Made by a program: the position numbers and the translations under genes. The notes beneath the pieces were generated by a model that had not been told where the DNA came from, did no database searches, and worked only from the letters and a program-made list of their open reading frames with translations. From positions 1,472,999 through 1,536,998 of the forward strand of contig NW_003101675.1 in the NCBI RefSeq assembly GCF_000003855.2: DNA of 64,000 bases, read 5' to 3'. The first letter of the stretch is position 1. The number at the start of each line of letters is the position of its first letter. Origin of the DNA: Blastomyces gilchristii SLH14081. Lineage: Eukaryota; Ascomycota; Eurotiomycetes; Onygenales; Ajellomycetaceae. Below, piece by piece: positions 47,638 to 60,671 of the stretch.

Positions 47638-48310
47638 TTTATATCATCAGATCTTTAAATTATTATCTATCAGTTGAGAATCAGGGAACAGTTCCTGATC
47701 TGCAAGAATATGAGATGCATCAATCATATCTACTTTTAATTTAATTTCACAGAGTCAGACATCATAGTGTTTCAGCCCTGAGAGCTTTGTAGTAATTTTC
47801 ATTTCAACGTGGTCATAATTATTCTTGAATTTGTGGAATTTATCTGTTCCGGTGACTGGGTTCGCAGCAGGGTTGGAATTTATTCCCTGCTTCTGTAATC
47901 ATTGCTCGCGGGCGATTTTCACCATGTCTGCTTCTGAGAACCCTGCCTCTCATAAACGAGTGAAGCATGTCATCATTTTAGTGATCTCATCAGCAGGGCT
48001 ATCTTGAGTGAGTGTGAAGTGTTCTGTTAAGAGAAGATCTTCTCCTCTTCTTGATCTTGTGCCATGTTCTGTATTCATTTCAGTTTGAACTTTCTGAGCT
48101 GTTTGAGGTGGCAATTGCAGCTCAAGCAGCTCTTGTTCAGAGATATTGTGTGTACACGTTGACTGTGTTGAATATCTTCTATTCATGTGAGAACACAGAG
48201 ACTGCTTGCAGACTTGGTCTGCAAGTCTGTAGCAGATTAATTGATGTTGAAATCAACAATTCTTTTCAATCTGTGATAAGCAGCTGCAGAACCACTAATA
48301 CAGCATTTCA
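47638..48310 (-). pseudogene. Copia-E gag (proximal part)
   Basis: Minus strand. The open tract 48186-47950 starts MNRRYSTQSTCTHNISEQEL, continues LQLPPQTAQKVQTEMNTE, and the frame runs on past single stops through NPAANPVTGTDKFHKFKN and DASHILADQELFPDSQ to the Gypsy-1 insertion at 47637. Compared with the other retroelement frames here it has few stops and several GG/CC dinucleotides, so it is comparatively young or spared. The sequence from 48310 to the LTR at 48402 is untranslated leader. Confidence 0.65.
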
Positions 48311-48401
48311 GAATTCAATTAATAAGTCCTCAATTTAAAAGCATGAGATGTAAGAATATAGCAAATTAGAGCAGATTCTTGTGTGCAAAAGAGATATAAT
48401 C

Positions 48402-48547
48402 TGATAAAGATAATATAATATAGTAGTTGATTGATTATCAGAATCTATCTATTGTGCGGTCTTTTATATGTGATAGATGTTCACTAAGTAATTAATAAAC
48501 ACCTCACTTATGCGGAAGTAATCATTTCATTGAGAGGAAATCTGACA
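48402..48547 (-). repeat. Copia-E 5' LTR
   Basis: 146 bp, TGATAAAG...TCTGACA, uninterrupted; followed by the AGATC duplication at 48548-48552. Confidence 0.85.
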
Positions 48548-48552
48548 AGATC

Positions 48553-49060
48553 TTAGAAAAAATAATAATTATTAAATTATTTTTCATAAGCTCTATTAAT
48601 AATTCTTTTCTATATAGTGAATAAATGAGTAATAGAAAATAATATTCTGCAGTTAATACTATTCTTTCAATTATTTATAGTATTCAAATAATAAAAAATA
48701 AAGACTTGATCTCAACTACAGTTTTTATTAATATAAAGAATACATTTAATTATATTTCAAAGTCAAAAATAATTCAAACTTTGAAAATATTAAAACTGTC
48801 AGTTTCTCTAAAAAAATGAGTTAATTATTTTATATTTAAAAGAATTATACAATTATTTTTTAATGAAATAAAACAAAATGAAACTGAGATGAAAATAGAA
48901 GTATTTGAAGAAGTTTCAATTTCATCTATTGTATTTGCAATATATACTTCATATTTATTCAAGAATAAAGAGGTGAAAATAATGACATTTTCAAACTATA
49001 TAAATGATATTGATTTAGTCTACAATTTAAAAACAATAATTATAATGTTATAACTTAGCA
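48553..49060 (+). pseudogene. LINE reverse transcriptase, continued
   Basis: The same frame as 22735-22756 resumes with LEKI. It contains LSIIYSIQIIKNKDLIST, FINIKNTFNYISKSKII (mutated form of the F-D-IKgAFD box), EEVSISSIVFAIYTSYLF (the PQGSPLSP block) and SNYINDIDLVY (the Y-x-D-D box as IND). These are the core RT motifs of a non-LTR element. It ends near 49060 where copia sequence on the other strand begins; the C-terminal domain is lost. Confidence 0.8.
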
Positions 49061-49806
49061 GATTCTTGATAAATTAATTAAAGATCTGTAGATATCTTAA
49101 TATCTCATTCTTACATTTCAATAGAAATATTCATCTTATATAGATGATATTATCTCTAATCACCATTACAAGCTTCTTATCAGTGTAGAATGATATATCA
49201 TTGTCAGTCTCAAGAGTCTCTTCATCACTGAAAATATTTACTCAAATTTTCAAGATCTTTTAAGTGATATAATATAATGTGAAATTCTTGTATAATACAT
49301 GTTTCTGTTTAGTCTTGACACATGTAGCACAGAATGATAGTTTCTTCAGACTAATAATAATAATATTAAATTGCAGATCTTTGATTATTTTCAATATACT
49401 ATTTTCACTGATATAACTAAGTCAATGATAACACTTATCTATCAGAAGCTGCTTCAGAAGAACTGCAGATATTTGAGATAAAGATAAGATTATAAAGAAA
49501 TCAGTGTCTGCATTCTTAGAGTTAATTAACTGTTCAATCTTATCACAGTTGAAGCGTCTCAAAGATCTCATATTTAAATTGTAATCTGTTGAAATTTTAT
49601 TTAATTTCAGAATAGCAATATAGATCACTACTTTATACATTGAGTCATTTATTATATTATGAAATCTTGATCAGCTGTTGAATGAAATGTAAATGTTATT
49701 ATGAAATAAATTAATATAGAAGATATCACTATTGATAGAAAATAGAAACTCAAAATAGTTCTCAGTATTAATATACATATTATGATGAATATAGTTCTGA
49801 CACTTC
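49060..49806 (-). pseudogene. Ty1/copia remnant: pre-integrase and integrase zinc region
   Basis: The open tract 49640-49422 reads IYIAILKLNKIST, then RRFNCDKIEQLINSKNADTD. Beyond it the frame passes the H-H-C-C integrase N-terminus (CYH-stop-L-x-YISENS, LSFCATCVKTKQKH) to about 49060. This is a copia pre-integrase/integrase fragment. RT is missing. It may be another copy of Copia-E or a relative; the two do not overlap enough to tell. Confidence 0.65.
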
Positions 49807-49903
49807 ATATTATTATTATTATTATTCTTCAATTATAGATGTATGCAGTCAGTGACTATACTATCTATCTGAGTACTTTTAGTTTTCAGAGTTTTCTCTA
49901 TAC
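49807..49903 (-). mobile_element. SINE-A fragment (3' end only)
   Basis: (TAT)n tail followed by TCTTCAATTATAGATGTATGC, matching 37029-37125 almost base for base to ...TTCTCTATA. The tRNA head is absent (5' truncation). Confidence 0.75.
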
Positions 49904-51493
49904 TACACACAACTATATAGACTGAAGTTTGTGAATACTATTCATAACTCAGCTTGAATACTATTATATATTTAATCTCTATATTTTATCTTTCTACTAT
50001 GAATACTTCTAGTAGTTAATAATATATATCATGTTAAGCTGTAAATATCTGAATAATCATCTATGAGTACTTATTCTTGTATTTCAAGCTCTGTCAGTCA
50101 GTTACTATCTATTATAACTGAAAGAATTAGAAACTTATATACTTTAATCTCTGTAAACTTTACTGCAGATACTTAGAAGTAGTTATCCGAATTATAAATA
50201 ATCTCTATGAAAGAAGTCTCAGAGAACTTATTAATTACTTATAGAATATTATTCTTTATATCTGTAATAGAGAAACTCTCTGAACTTATAAATAAATTAA
50301 TTTTAGTGAAGAATATTCTTAAGTATCTTTTATAAGATTAAGCTATTTTTCCATAAGAAATACTTACTATCTATAAACACTCTTAAACTGAGTCTCTAGA
50401 TATAATCTTCAGAGATACTTATAAAGTGAAAAGAAACTTTCTTAAGCTGTGATTACTTAAGATTACTTACTGAATCATAATATATAAAAGCTTTTACCAG
50501 TTTGTATTTAAAATTAACTTACAAGCTCAGCTATATAATATGAAAGATAAAGATACTGTTATCTATATAATAACAGATCTCTACTATACTAAAGTTAAGA
50601 ACTGATTAGATTATCTAGAGAATGATTATAAGAGATTTTACTAGTCTATTCTTAAAATCTATCTAAAGAATAAGTTAAAAGACTTTATAATCTGAATAGA
50701 GAATATCTAAGCTATAATTATTAATATCAGAAAAAGAGATGAGAAATCTGATAAAGACTACTTATAATACTTTATAAAATTATAATATGAATTGAGATCT
50801 GTGAAAACAGAGCTCTGAAATAAGATCTGAATAATAATATTTATAAAGAGACTGAATAAAAATACATAGAATAAGTTTATTAAGTAAGACTCTAAGTTCT
50901 TGACTCTGAAGAAACTGATAATTCTTATTTACTACTTATAGATTACTGTGAGAATCATAGATTTATAAAGAGCAGATTACTGATTAACTGTATAAGAATT
51001 AAAATAATAGAGAATAGATTTATTAAGAAAAAATAATAAGATATAGAGAGATTTATATCTGACTACTAAGTAAAGAGAAAGAGCTTTATAAGCTTCTATA
51101 AATAAAGTGTATAATAGAGAGATTAAGAAAAAAAATCTCTATTTTATCTAATTTAAATCAGAATATCTCTGTATAAACTGTCTGAATAAATTAAAATAGA
51201 AATTTAAGCAGTTATAAATAGAGTCAGTAACAGTCTTCTTAAGAGTGTTGAAGCTAATATCTGAATCTGTTACTCTCTTAATAATAATATATACTTACAG
51301 AGAGAGATTACACTGTAGTACTACTATCTTATAAGTATATAAAGTATTGCTGAACTCAGAATCTCAGGTCACTGTAGTGTCTCTAAAGCTCATAAAGTGA
51401 ATAATCTGAGTGATGAAAACTGAGAATCTACTCTTATAATAAGTATAGTGTGAGAACTCAGATCTAAGAGCTGAGAGACTTATTAGAATTATC
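49904..51493 (+). pseudogene. Gypsy-4 gag region
   Basis: Plus-strand degenerate frame with Lys/Arg/Tyr-rich sequence and a zinc-knuckle relic near 51150-51190 (YFI-stop-FKSEYLCINC, fitting C-x2-C-x4-H-x4-C with changes). There is no long open tract. The assignment rests on that motif and on the gypsy RT frame on the same strand that follows Gypsy-1 copy C. Confidence 0.5.
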
Positions 51494-51563
51494 TTTGTGT
51501 GATTCAAAGATTGCTTGAGCCAGCGTACGATTACAGGCGTACGCCGGCTTCTTATATACTGTA

Positions 51564-53863
51564 ACGTGATCAACCACCCAACGCCTGCTTACACTCAACG
51601 CCCGCCATTTCGCCATCACGATGATGAAATATTTTCATCGATATCTCAACAATGCAATTAGATTTTAAGGTGATATATTATATGATGAAAATGTATATAG
51701 AAAATTACACATAAAAATATACAGCTAATTCTGTAGATATTTATTGAACTTAATAACTTATCTTAAACATGAAATCTTGAGTGAAGACAGATTCAGTAAG
51801 CAAGCAGTCATTAAACAGTAGAGATTGTAATATCATCAGATTTCTTCAGTAGTGAATCTGTGAGTACTCTGACAGGGCTCTGAAAACATGATTTAGCTAC
51901 TCTTTATAAAATTAAGAGTCTACTTTTCTGATTAGAAAGATGATTTTTGAATTCTTTAATCTTTTTCTTATTCAACTGTGATTGCTGCTGTACAGCAGCT
52001 TGTTCTTTCTTCTCTTTTTACTCTTAAGCCTTTCTTACATCTCTAAACTTCTTTTCAATCTGTCATTGAGCAGCTCTTACAGCCTTATTCATATCTTTTT
52101 ACTGCTTTACTGTCTGATGAGCTGTCTCTCACTTCATTCTCTTCTTTATGATATCTGTCTTCTTCTATTTCTTAAGAATAGTGTATTACAAATTAACATT
52201 CTTCTTATAAGTCTGCTCATTCTTTTTGACAGCTTCAGAAGTAATTATTTTCTTATATATAATCTGCATCTTTACTGATGAAAAGAACTGTGTTAATAAT
52301 GAATTTGAAGAATTTAGTAATCTCATTACTCTGTTATACTTATAATATCTTCTCTCTTAATTAAGAGCTTACTGTAGCTGTCTGTTCTCTATTAGAAGAA
52401 TCTCTTTATTAAGAGCAAGATTTTTCTCTGTATAGATAATCTGATTGAGATCACTAGATATTTAACACTGTCACTGCTTGACTTGCTTCATCAATTTCTG
52501 CATATTAATAATAGATGTAGAGATTTTTGATTAATATTGTGTATCTGAGAGAGTATAAGACTGTATTATAAGCTTTTTAAGAATCTGTTCTGAATTGAAT
52601 GAATATAGACCAGTAGTAGTGAATGCAGATATAATATTTAAAGATGTAACTACTTTCTTTTATACAGTATTAAATAGCTGTTAAAAAGATCACTTTGTAG
52701 TATGTATGAATTTTATTTCAGTTCTCATCTATTTATTAAGTTGATTGAAGTATGATTTACTCAATAATTTAAATATCTCAATATCTAGTGACTGTAATCA
52801 GTGTGTAGAATGAGAAGAAAAGATAGTAAGTAGAATTTAATAATAATCTATGTAATTGATGAATGTTATATTAATATGAAAGAAGTGATTATCTAATATA
52901 AGAAGTCTATATTCATGTTCTGCTTTCTTTTTTATAAGAGATTCAAAGATCTTCTTTAATCATATTAATTTATATTCATCATTGCTTTATTCATTTACTG
53001 AAGTAGTAAAGTAGGCCTGATTCTTTTCACTATTAAAATTCTTCAGTCAAGTATCTTGTATATCTCTTGATTCTTCTTGATATATAAGAGTAGATGAGAG
53101 CAAAGTTTCATCTGTATAAATTGAGATAAGTAGTGGTATGAATTCTCAACTGTTATTCTAACTGATATCTATTGTATAATCTGATTTGAGTGAAGTAATT
53201 AATATAATATATTTAAAAGTGTGAATAAGTCTCAATAGAAATTCTTTCTCATCAAAGTTGTAAATATTCACAGATTTAATATTATATTAAGTGATTTTTA
53301 TCTGTGACTATAAATTAATTAGTAAGAAGTAAAAAATCAATAGAAGAAAGAAATCTATTATAAGATTAAAATAATCCTTGAAATATGTTGAATTGTCTGC
53401 AATCTTGTGTTTTTAATTGATATTTTAAAGATAGAGTGACTTGATTACATTCTTATAGCACTGACAGAATCATGACACTCAGTTGATTTCAATAGATACT
53501 TTTAGAATCTTAATAATGAGATTATGAAGAATTTGAGATGTACAAGAGACACTGTGATCTGTTAATCAATTGATATGAAAAAGAAGCTATTCTTCTTATG
53601 AATCTGTGAGATTTTTACAGTGAATAGAGCTTGCTTTCTTTCTTGATATTTGAACACCTCTATACTGCTGTGATAATGTATATTGACTGATTCCATATTT
53701 TTTAGCAGTCTCAGTGTAATTAGGGATCAATTGTGCATTTAAATCATCAATTGCTGCTTATATAACTGCTTCATGGTGCATGTTGTGAGTGATTGAAGAT
53801 GGATGAAAAAATGAAGATTGGACGGGCGTTGAGTGTACGCGGGCGTTGGGTGGTTGATTACGT
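51564..53863 (-). mobile_element. Fot1/pogo (Tc1-mariner) DNA transposon, 2,300 bp
   Basis: Terminal inverted repeats of about 40 bp start ACGTGATCAACCACCCAACG on the left, with the complementary end GTTGGGTGGTTGATTACGT on the right. A TA dinucleotide flanks each side (51562-51563 and 53864-53865). It is inserted in the Gypsy-1 copy C LTR. A transposase lies on the minus strand. The inverted repeats keep CpGs, the interior does not. Confidence 0.92.
51760..53781 (-). pseudogene. Fot1/pogo transposase, degenerate
   Basis: ATG at 53781 (minus) followed by an N-terminal helix-turn-helix (LNAQLIPNYTETAKKYGIS, then YRGVQISRKKAS). A second DNA-binding region includes LTDS-stop-EE. The DDE domain is recognisable: YNFDEKEFLL (the N-x-DEKG box), LLILDNHFFHINITFINY (the LDGHxSH-type box) and LQSLDIEIFKLLSKSYF (the PLD-F-PLK box). 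The tail is Lys/Gln-rich (KKEQAAVQQQSQ). Stops are at Gln and Trp positions. It would have cut and pasted the element between TA sites. The start is well supported; the end is approximate. Confidence 0.82.
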
Positions 53864-54261
53864 TACACTAAATTAATTGATGGCCGCTATGGCCTCTTTA
53901 CATTTGTAAGCAAGTTCAGAAGTAGCTGTGTTATTATTCAGTGATTGCACATTCTTCTGAATCATATTCTCTCTCATCAGATTCAGTCACACTCATATGA
54001 TCATGACATACACTCTAACTTTATGCGGATTAGCACACTACTAGTGTTCACAATTATGTGATCTATCTCTGATTCAGCTAGTGTCTCATGTATACTCTCA
54101 CAAAGAAACTTTTACTATATTACATCACTTAGTCACTAACTTTTCTCATTCTTCAATTATCTTCTTTATTATTATCATTATTGAATGTTATCATCTCATT
54201 CAAGATTTCTGCTTCTTCTTTCATTTAACACCTTCTATCTGTTATTTATCTATTACATTAT

Positions 54262-54766
54262 TAGACTGATTGTGTGACTGTGTCTGAGACCAGGACTAGA
54301 TTTTTTGATAGTCTTATTATCAATTCAATCAATCTCATTACACAGTTTTAACATTAGATAGTAGTCTCATACTGTTCTAGTAAGACTTACTGTCTACTCT
54401 TATCACATTTTTCAAATGAGATCATGATTTTCACTTCTCAATTTAAATTATTTTTATTGCTTTAAATAACTTTAAATCTCATTTGAGTGTTATCAAAAAG
54501 TGTTACTTTTTAAAAAATTAAAAATAGTCTAAAAAAACCTTAAAATGTCTAAAAATAGTAACTTTATGTCAAGAATGAAACTAAATGAAATCAAATGAGA
54601 TCACTTTCTTATTTTTTCTAAGTCATGGTTTCATTTTGAGATCTGATATATAGTTACTTTACCGGTTTTTTTAATGACTAGTCTCAGCAGAATTCACATC
54701 AAGAAATGTATGAGATCAGATTAAATGAGACTAAATATGAAATTCATAATTCTAGCGGCCAGTCTA
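54262..54766 (+). mobile_element. hAT-type MITE copy 4 (505 bp)
   Basis: TAGACTGATTG to CTAGCGGCCAGTCTA. Flanked by TACATTAT (54254-54261) and CACATTAT (54767-54774), an 8-bp duplication with one transition. Gypsy-1 copy B has the empty site at about 33070-33090 (ATTACATTGTACACATTT). Confidence 0.9.
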
Positions 54767-55079
54767 CACATTATACACATTTCTGGCAATGGCTCTCTAT
54801 TCTCACAATAAGTGTTCTTATAGTGCTTATATCAGGCAGTTCATTAGCAGTAAGTGTAACACATTGTGAAATGTGATCAGAACTTGTTTTCTTCTAACAA
54901 TCATCAGAATATATTATTATGAATGATACATCTTCTTTATCTTCTTATATATTCTTAATCATTTTTTCTTCTCAGCAGGCTTCTGATCATGTTTTCTGAC
55001 ACAATTTTTACATAAACACTGATACTGATGTTTGTTTTTATTTGTATAGAATCTTCATATGTTGACAGATTCACATTCA

Positions 55080-56514
55080 CTAATGATAGTTAACATCTTA
55101 ATATTGAATCATTGATTAAAAACTTGAAGAATGTAATAATAAAGAAATTGTCTGTGTTATATGTGATTAGGTCTTCTGCATCTCTCTCTGTCTTCTCTGT
55201 TTCTTTCTCTGCTACTTCTCTCTCATCTTCTACACCTGTCTCTGTATCTGATTCTCTCACTTCTGCTACCTCTGTTCCTGCAATTCTCACTTTCACTACT
55301 TCTGCTCTCTCTGCTTCTATTATCTTTGCTTTCATTATCAGCTCTCCTCATTTCAAGAAGATATTATGTAGACTTAATGAATTATATTTCTCAGTATATA
55401 CACTCTCATTCTTCTTACTGATCTCTAAAATAATTTATTGTATAAAGACTGTATATAATATAACTATCTGAAGCTCAGTTACAGACACTGATTATTACAT
55501 TTATTTTAAATATTCATGATAAGACAATTATTCATTTATATCAGAGAATCACTCTCTTCTTCAAAAGTATCAAGATTATAAGTCTTTTCTTTTTTCATCT
55601 TTTCTTTCTAACACTGATTTTTCTGTTCTTAGAGAAAATTGTTATAGATTGTATTATACACAAAGTCATGATATTCATGAATATCAAGAAACTTTTTACA
55701 ATTATTAAATTCAATATTGTGAGTATATTCACTCTGATAAATATCTTTGAAATGATTAATTTATACTGATCTATTCTCTAGTGGTTGTCATCTGACTTCA
55801 TGATACAGATAAAGAATATCTGTATTTTCAGAAACAGAAATACAGATATTGTACTCTTTTACACTCACAGATGTGAGACTTATACATCTTATCTGAGATA
55901 TTATTGTGAAAATGAGCTGTTTACACACTGTATTCTGCTTTCTGCATTTCTCTGTGTTCTTCTCTCTCTTTCTGAGAAGTCTTATACATGTTGTAATTAC
56001 ACATACAACTCTAAGATCAGTGAGTGTTTATTTAATAACTGTTCTCATCTCTGACTTTACAGTTCTTGTATACTAATAATGATTCTTAGTTACTTCAGTG
56101 TCAGAGATTATTTTAATTAAAGATGATCATGCTACTGAGACTATCTTCTCTCACTCTTAAGCTTCTCTCATTGCTTTCTCTTCCTTCTCTACAGAGAAGA
56201 TTATGCATACACTGAGTTGTAAGTATTCAATCTCAAGTGACTCTCACTGTCATTTATTCAGTTCTGTGCTCTCTTCTTCTTCTATTTCTTTTATCTTCAT
56301 TTCTTCTATCTTGACTTCTGATTCTGCAGATTCTGCACTCTTCTTCAATTTTTATATATATACATATATACATTTCTATATTGGCATTCCAGTCAATCTT
56401 GTGATAAATGACATTAATATTATATACAGAGTGATAGAGAAATCAGAGATATATACAGTATTATTACAAGAGTGACTTACAGCTCTCAAATTTCTTACAG
56501 AGCTTGAGTTTTGA
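55080..56514 (+). pseudogene. Antisense reading frame of Gypsy-1 (copy C)
   Basis: Open tracts 55112-55471, 55785-56054 and 56203-56475 carry the same ordered blocks as copies A and B: MIKNLKNVIIKKLSV, Ser/Thr-rich middle, FKKILCRLNELYFSVYTLS, NRNTDIVLFYTHRCETYT, ENELFTHCILLSAF, and VNLVINDINIIYRVIEKSE. The last passes one TGA and ends LTELEF-TGA (56512-56514), in register with the other copies. Confidence 0.5.
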
Positions 56515-57599
56515 GATTTCCTTTATTTTTAATATTTTTCAGATAATGTGGTGTTGAAAATAGATTAAACATGTAAGATATGAAAATGAATAAGATGTGT
56601 ATAATAACATTTGTCTTTTACAGTCAATTCTTACAGTTGATAATTAATTCATTATCTCTTCTCTTTTCTTACACTTTTTCTTTGTCTGCTAGTTACTACT
56701 CTTATATAATCTCTATATAGTACAGTGTTCAGTGACTAGATTCAGCAGCTTTCAGCTTTTATAATTCTATCTCATATATTATACTGTCTCTCTTCACCTG
56801 CTTAAATCACTATAGTAAACAGCTTATTGAAACTAATCTTATCTGATCTCTGAGTATTCTCAGAGATTAAGATAACTTAGTTTCATGTATCTGTGAATAT
56901 TTCAGATGATTCATTCTCTGTTATCTCTGTAATTAAACTGATATAAATAGTTAAATTTAACTCTGAATTTCTTTTTCTTCTGTGATCTGACTCATGTGCA
57001 AGTCTGCTACTCTGAGACTGCTCTTTATCACATTACACTCACTATCTGCAGTGTGTTATCATATAACTGACTACAGTCTCATTACTTATTAAAGTGTGAT
57101 ATTTATCTGATTTCTACATTTCTTCTCATTCTTTTCTTATAATTATGAAAAGATCAGAATAAGTGAGATTATCTGATTTATAAGTATCTATAATTTCTCT
57201 TATCTTGTAAGACTTTTCAATTGTAAGTCTCTTCTTTTTCAACACTGATAATAGTGCTGCAGATAATCATAATTCACTTAAGTCTTGTATTTTTATTTTT
57301 ATAAGATGTGAATTATTTATTAAGTTGTGTAAGATCTGTTCCTCTGATTTCTTCAATGTGTATATTCTCAGAGAATGTGATTTGAGTATTTTATAGAGCT
57401 TAAATTATGTAGATTGAAACTTCTCAGAACTCTCATTGTATACAGGAACTCATATTCTTATCTTAAGACTTGATTTCTTAACTAGTGAGTCTCATATTCT
57501 TTTTGATTGAATTGCTTAGTTCAGAAGTATCTCATTAGCTTTTATATGTGCATGACTGATCTCTTTCAATCTCAATTCTGCATTCATAACTACTGTGTC

Positions 57600-60460
57600 T
57601 GCAACTATTGTTTCTGTTATATCTGTAATCACTGTTCTCTCTCTCATCTTTTCTGAAGCATTCTTCAGAACGCGCGGATGCAATTCATACAACAGATAGA
57701 ATGATAAACACTTGAAGACTGCATGCTGCTGAATTCACATGACTAATAGCATCTGATCAAGATATTTATCTCATAATCTCATAGACTTGCTCACTAGATA
57801 TTTTGTCAGCATGTTGCTCAAGATTTCATTCAAGCATTTCATCTTTCTGTTTATTTATAAATGATATGACATTGTTCTACAATGTCTTGTCTGTAACTGG
57901 CTCATAAAATGCCTCATCACTTCTTCTATGAGATTCACACTGTTATTAGTTAGAATCATGCACAGTATTTCATAATTAACATAGATCTCATTATGTAGAA
58001 ACTTTGTCATCATCTTCTTCATTATCTCTGAAACTGCTTTTATAACTGATCAGTCAGTAGCATAATTAATAGCAGTGATTATTCATTAATTTTTATCTAG
58101 CATTCACAGCAGTATGTCTAGGAGATTCATCTCTCATCATTTGAACAGTTGTATCATACATTTCATCTGATATTGTACTTTCTCACATTCTAATTCTTTC
58201 TTAGATTCTTTCATAATCTAGTAATTCAGACACTTGTAAGTATACATCTGAATGTCCTTGATTATACTTGATCAGTATACTCTTGATTTAAGTACACTTA
58301 TAAGTTCAGAGCTTTCTAAGTGACTGAATTTCTTATACATGTAAGTCACTAAGTTACATTTAAATAAATATTCTAGATAGAGAGCTTCTACATATTCTAG
58401 ATCACAGTAAAGTATAACATCATTTTCTAATTTTCTCAGCTTGAAGTTCAGAAGCATCTCTTCTACTACTTTCATAAGATACTTATTATCTGATATCTTG
58501 TCATTCTTTAAGTGAGAGATCATTGTATTCACTTATTCTGATTTCTTATATTCTCTCAGTATATTTAATGTGAACTTCTCTTATATCTGATTTGCAGAAT
58601 TCTTACTCATGACATCAGGTCTGTGACTGATTACATCAGATATCACAGCATCTGATCTCTTTCAGTAGTTGATATTAAGATTATATACTTAAGACTTCAA
58701 GATTCAATATACTAAGCATTTGAAAGGTTTCATCATTGATTGTAGATAGATGAGACTTTTATAATTCATGATTATCATTGTTATATATCTGTTGTCAATA
58801 TATCTATCTCATAACATCAGTGCATGCTTAATCACTAGCAACTTCTTTTCATACACTGAGTAATTGAGCTCAGTATCTGATAGTTTTCTATCATTGTATA
58901 TCACTGAGTGCAGCTTGCTGTTCTTACTCATCTGTAGAAGAGTATCTCTGATAGCTCATTCAGATACATTTATCTCAATATAGAAAGATTTATCATAATC
59001 TGATTAAATAAGCACTGAGAATGTTATTATATATTCTCTCAGTGTGAGAAAAGTCTCTTCATATACAGCATTTTAAATAATTAACTGAAATTTCTTCTTT
59101 CACAGATTAGTATTCATTTCTCTTAAGAGATCTGAGAGTGATGTAGATATTAATATGAAATTCTTGATAAATCTGCAGTAATATGAGATCAATTCAAGAA
59201 ACTGTTATATATAATGTACATTTCTCAGCTTCAGTCAATTCACTATAACATTCAATTTCTCTGAGATAAGATGTATACAGTCATCACTCACTACATATTC
59301 TACAAACTTCAACTCTTCTATTTCAAACACATACTTTGTTAATTTAGTATAGAGCTTATACTCTGTCAGAGTTATAAGCACTTCATTGAGATGCTTCAGA
59401 TATTCATTGTATGAGTTTGAGAAGACTAGAATGTCATTCAGATATATTAGATATGAGATTTCATTCTGTTTATAAAGAATTATATTCATCATTGTTTGAA
59501 AGATGATGAGTACATTTATCAGACTGAATAATATTATCAGGAATTTGAACTTCTCTTATTATATATTAAACATACTTCACAGTACTAACAGTTCATCTAC
59601 ACAGATCTGTCAGTATTCTGAGAGAAGATTGATTTTTAATAGATATTAGATATTTTCAACTGTATTCAACTGTTGTTAAATCTGTGACAGTGAATATTCA
59701 TTCTTAATTATAAGCTTATTAAGTACTTAATAATTAATACACATTCATTACTCCTCATCTGCCTTTTTTATGAGTAGAACTGAAAAGTCTCACATACTTG
59801 ATAAGAATTATATAAGATCATGTTCTAGAAGGTCTGTGATCTGATGCTTCTATTCTTCAAGATATGTTTATGACAGAGAGTACATATTCTGATTGACTGA
59901 TTTCACATCTCTTATGTTAATCTCATGTACAAATCCTTATTTCAGCATCAATTTCAGTGAAAGATCTGTTCAGAAGATCTTTTCATACTTCTTCAGAAGC
60001 TTCTTTATTCACTTATTCTCTCATATATTCTTTATCTTGATTTTCTCTGCTTTCAGATTCTATATGATATACAGAATGCTTTTAGATAAGATCTTATGAA
60101 TTATTCTGTTTACTTATTAATGTATAAGCAGATTTAATTCTTCTATATCAGAGACATGAAATGTCCTTCTCATATCAGTTAATAGAATTGTATGAACTGT
60201 TTTCTTCTTATTAATCAACTGTATATAACATGTACATCATTGAGTCTGCAGATTGAACCTTTGAAATCAATCAAGTTTGAGAATAAGATTATATTTCATG
60301 TTCTGCAGCTCTTGCGCTCAAATATAGCAAGATCATTCTTCAAAGTGTAAGAGAACTCTTACTCTTGCAGATGATATCAAATATTAATTATCAGACAATC
60401 TTATATATCAGGGATTCTTCACTCAGTGAACCTCTTTCAGTCTTCAGATTCTATAATTAT
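57600..60460 (-). pseudogene. Gypsy-1 copy C pol
   Basis: Minus strand. The RT open tract 59492-59235 contains YLNDILVFSN (YLDD with one Asp retained) and LKFVEYVVSDDCIHLI. The integrase zinc region is 58532-58272 (KKFSHLESSELISVLKSRVY), and the core is at about 58090-57650. Same order as copies A and B and of intermediate decay. Confidence 0.8.
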
Positions 60461-60671
60461 CAATATATTATATAGAAGCTTCTGTGTCTGTTAACACTTT
60501 TATAGTTATCTCTCAATTTTTATTCAAGTGGTCTTTATACATTAACATTTCAGGTCTCAAGACATTGAGATGAGTGTTCACTTCATCTTCACTTATATCT
60601 CAGTCAGAAGCCTGCTTTCTCTTAATATTCACAGAATTCAGAGAGTCTTCTAATGCAGACATCTCTTTCAC

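Larger units (their letters stand above)
22757..48547 (-). mobile_element. Copia-E: small copia element split by two large insertions
   Basis: Its 146-bp LTRs are TGATAAAG...TCTGACA on the right (48402-48547) and a left copy split into 22757-22793 plus 30620-30728. AGATC flanks both outer ends (22752-22756 and 48548-48552), and the LINE RT frame reads straight across when the whole segment is removed. In minus orientation the 5' LTR is on the right. A purine run (AAGAGAGG) precedes the 3' LTR at about 30729-30736. The body is only ~2.4 kb (48401-47638 and 32375-30729): gag, zinc knuckle and the protease/pre-integrase region, with no RT. Gypsy-3 sits in its left LTR and Gypsy-1 copy B in its gag. 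Confidence 0.82.

Noticed and set aside
47405..47677. 90-codon frame, also seen at 62708-62941
   Set aside because: It runs through the Gypsy-1 LTR in both places; the similarity is repeat identity, not a gene.
51982..52278. 98-codon Leu/Ser-rich 'membrane protein' on the plus strand
   Set aside because: Shadow of the minus-strand pogo transposase C-terminus, which has the expected Lys/Gln-rich sequence.
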